Positions 52,182-64,000 of a stretch of 64,000 nucleotides of DNA are shown here, piece by piece; the first letter of the stretch is position 1; every line of letters begins with the position of its first letter. A program made the translations under genes and the position numbers. Under the pieces are notes generated by a model. That model did not search any database, was not told the origin of the DNA, and was given only the letters and a program-made list of their open reading frames with translations. Source of the DNA: Chrysomallon squamiferum (lineage: Eukaryota > Mollusca > Gastropoda > Neomphalida > Peltospiridae); contig CM022673.1 of assembly GCA_012295275.1 (NCBI GenBank), positions 3,696,105 to 3,760,104 on the forward strand, given 5' to 3'.

Positions 52182-52679
52182 TTGAGACCAACATGTGAAT
52201 GACTTTTATTTTTTTAAAAATCACAAATTATTAAATGCTGTTTTTCTAATTAATGAACATGACTAGATTGGTCCTTCCTTGCTGTGTTAATCTTGTCACA
52301 TGACAAATCACATGATAACTATAAATTGCACTGATTGGTTAATTCTTTCTAATTTGTATTATTTTAGTTAATGTTTAGTTTATCAGAATACAGATTTTAT
52401 TTGAGTTTTTAATTTTATTCACATGTTTATCAAATTTAATTCAAAAATGAATGGAGATACGGCCATTTTTGTTTGTTTTATCATTACAATAACAATAAAA
52501 ACATTTCTTTGTTAAAAAGGTCAACAGTACATTTATTGTCTGTACAGATTACACATAATATTGTAAATATTCATATTTATGCTTACTGAAAAATAAAATA
52601 ATGATGAACATTATTTAAAATTATAAGAACATTTAAAATCACAGACACAAGAGCACTAAAAATGGTATACACAAAAGAC

Positions 52680-52930
52680 TGAAATTTTAATAATTTAAAA
52701 AAGGAAAGAAATTTTTGAAATTTAAAAAATAAGACAAATTTTAATAATTTAAATAAGAAAACAAATTTACAAAATTTAAATAAGAAAACAAATTTACAAT
52801 ATTTAAAAAAAGAAAACAAATTTTAATATTTATATAAAAAAATAATTTTAATTTATAAACAAAACAAATGTTAATAATTTAAAAACAAAACAAAATTAAA
52901 TAATTTAAAAAATAAAACAAATTTCAACAT
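52680..52930. repeat. Degenerate ~27-bp AT-rich tandem repeat
   Basis: Units resemble AATTTAAATAAGAAAACAAA followed by TTTACAA. About eight to nine copies with drift. The open frame across it (Phe/Lys repeats) is a by-product. Confidence 0.8.
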
Positions 52931-54025
52931 TAAACATGGAAGCATGATTAAAAACAGTAAATAAAAGTCTGCAATGATTATGTCAGGTTAACAAGCAAGA
53001 ATATACAATTACAAGAATGCTGCTTATGACAACTCGTTCACACAATACACATGATTCTGAGATCACTTTTATTCGATGGTGGCAGGTAAATGTTAAACAC
53101 AAATGTTTTTGTCGTCGTTTCTTTTTTAAAAAGCTTAAAATTGAAAATAAAAAATAAAATAAAATAAAAAGCTAAGTAACAAAAAGCATTGCAAAGCCCA
53201 TTTCATTTTTAGCAATTCCTTGTAATATTCTCTTCAGCCTAATATTAAATGTTATTAAAACTTTTTTTAAATTTTATTTTAGCTTTCATAATGAAAGGAA
53301 AAATGACTGAAGATATATTGTTTTGTAAATAATGCAAAATATACATAAATTAATTGTATGAAACAAAATCTGATATTAAGAAAATGTACAACATATAAAC
53401 AAACATGGTTGATACCTGAAGGCATCATGAATAACTGCTGTTACTTATGCTAGAAATTTCAGTTTTGGAGTTGTTTTCATTATTTTCTTATTTTTATTAT
53501 GCTTTCAGATAATGTGTATATCATCTATAGCTTAGCAAAGCAAATCTAAATATTGATAAATATAAAATTTAATTCACAGAAGTTATAATAATAACGTTTA
53601 AAAATGATTAAATTTGTCCTTTCATCTGTCAACTACAAATGCTGTAACTTTCTTTTTGTTTTGTAATTGAAAAATATTTTATTAAAATTTCAAAGCATGT
53701 TTAATTTAAAAAAAAAATTTTCAATACTTTCTGTGTAACTTTAAACATTAAAACATTTCAAGAAAGATTTTAAGTTCATTCGTAGTAGCTGACCATGTGT
53801 TGTACAAATGATAAACAAACTTAAAATAATAATATTTTGTTTATATTTGTTCTGATAATCAATGATCACAATGGGAAGTTAATATAATAATATTCTTATT
53901 TACAATTGATAACAACATACTAAAATCTCATCACCAAAAAAATCTTATGTATTTTTGAAATGTTAGCTTATTTTCATTTGTTATGAGAAAAATGAGTTAG
54001 GTGAAAAATAAAGTTTGTTATTTTA

Positions 54026-54265
54026 TCAAAATAGCTTGATAAAAATGTCACAACCTTTGTTCACAATAATATATATACATATTATTATTATTATTATTAT
54101 TATTTTATTCATGATAGTGTAGCTTAATAAAATAATATATCTGAAAATTGTCTTTTTGCTATTTTCCAAGTCATCATGGATGATCAGCTGAATACGGTTC
54201 TTGTTTTTCTTTCTGTCCTCTTTCTCTGTGGAAATAATGCTCTCCACATCATAGGCTCTATGTTT
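54026..54265 (-). CDS. Candidate alternative C-terminal exon of PLC-delta
   Basis: A very strong acceptor (19-nt T run then CAG) precedes a coding-like stretch, KHRAYDVESIISTEKEDRKK then NRIQLIIHDDLENS. This fades into Ile-rich low complexity before a stop. It is in phase with the internal donor of exon m at 54561, which would replace the last C2 strand. If the donor at 54505 is used instead, it is 3' UTR. No homologue is recognised, so coding use is unproven. Confidence 0.3.
   Translation of the reverse strand, partial: KHRAYDVESIISTEKEDRKKNKNRIQLIIHDDLENSKKTIFRYIILLSYTIMNKIIIIIIIICIYIIVNKGCDIFIKLF
54104..54109 (-). terminator. Candidate polyadenylation signal AATAAA for PLC-delta
   Basis: This is the first AATAAA I find on the minus strand after the PLC stop at 54525, about 415 nt downstream. 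AT-rich sequence gives many chance matches, so this is weak. Confidence 0.2.
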
Positions 54266-54524
54266 CTGAAAAAAAAAAAAAAAAAATAAATAAATATGTT
54301 TGCTTACATGAAAACAATAAAAGTATTTTATCAATGAACACTAAAACAAGTTTGCTAATATTTGAGAAATTAAATTGATAAATAAATAAGGAAGAATAAG
54401 GACGAATGGATGGCGACAAAGAGTGAAGGAGAAAATAATAATAATGATGGAGAAAAAGATAATAATAACAACTGATAACAGCTGATATCAGCCTGTATGT
54501 GTACCTGAATGAATCATTTTAGAG

Positions 54525-63900
<9,376 letters not shown>

Positions 63901-64000
63901 CTACGTAAAAAATAAAATTAATATATATCTGTCTGTCTGTCTGTCTGTCACACACACACATTTCTGAGTATAATGTTCCATTACCAAAAATTGATAAATG

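Larger units (their letters stand above)
48401..54025. other. Intergenic stretch between the 3' end of PLC and the 5' end of p190
   Basis: AT-rich with simple repeats, a 27-bp tandem repeat at 52680 and a foldback element at 51890. No gene is recognised on either strand. Confidence 0.7.

Overview
The window is AT-rich, CpG-poor animal DNA. It is full of mono-, di-, tri- and pentanucleotide runs and carries two intron-rich genes, both on the minus strand. Exon-by-exon reading with matched GT-AG sites and matched codon phases gives two gene models. The intron sizes (mostly 0.1-5 kb), the base composition and the protein divergence from vertebrates suggest an invertebrate, most likely a lophotrochozoan such as a mollusc. 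The species cannot be named from the sequence alone.

Gene 1 (minus strand, from a likely promoter at about 46.9-48.4 kb to beyond the left edge) is a p190 RhoGAP (ARHGAP35/ARHGAP5 family). Twenty-four coding exons between 33177 and 616 join without a frame break into about 1,569 residues. In order they encode an N-terminal GTPase domain, FF repeats, two pseudo-GTPase domains, a long Ser/Tyr-rich middle region, a Lys/Glu-rich segment and the start of the RhoGAP domain, including the arginine finger. The last ~120 residues lie off the left edge. A 33-nt symmetric microexon candidate sits between exons 11 and 12. A non-coding 5' exon is proposed at 46898, in a zone of locally raised CpG.

Gene 2 (minus strand, 63900 to 54525, 5' part beyond the right edge) is a delta-type phosphoinositide phospholipase C. 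Thirteen exons encode the end of the EF-hand region, the X box, a short acidic linker, the Y box and the C2 domain through a natural stop. A 30-nt symmetric microexon lies at the X/Y linker, and a possible alternative C-terminal exon lies downstream.

The rest is introns and one ~7 kb intergenic stretch (46.9-54.0 kb). It holds several minisatellites (70-bp, 33-bp, 27-bp and ~22-bp units), many simple repeats, a decayed pogo-like DNA transposon with inverted ends inside p190 intron 1, and a 142-bp foldback (MITE-like) hairpin. The most unusual structure is at 62.0-62.45 kb. There the first 58 nt of a catalytic PLC exon, together with its splice acceptor, have been copied twice upstream within (TG)n tracts.

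The two genes touch linked pathways: PLC cleaves PIP2 to IP3 and diacylglycerol, and p190 turns off Rho. Nothing in the sequence shows that they are co-regulated.
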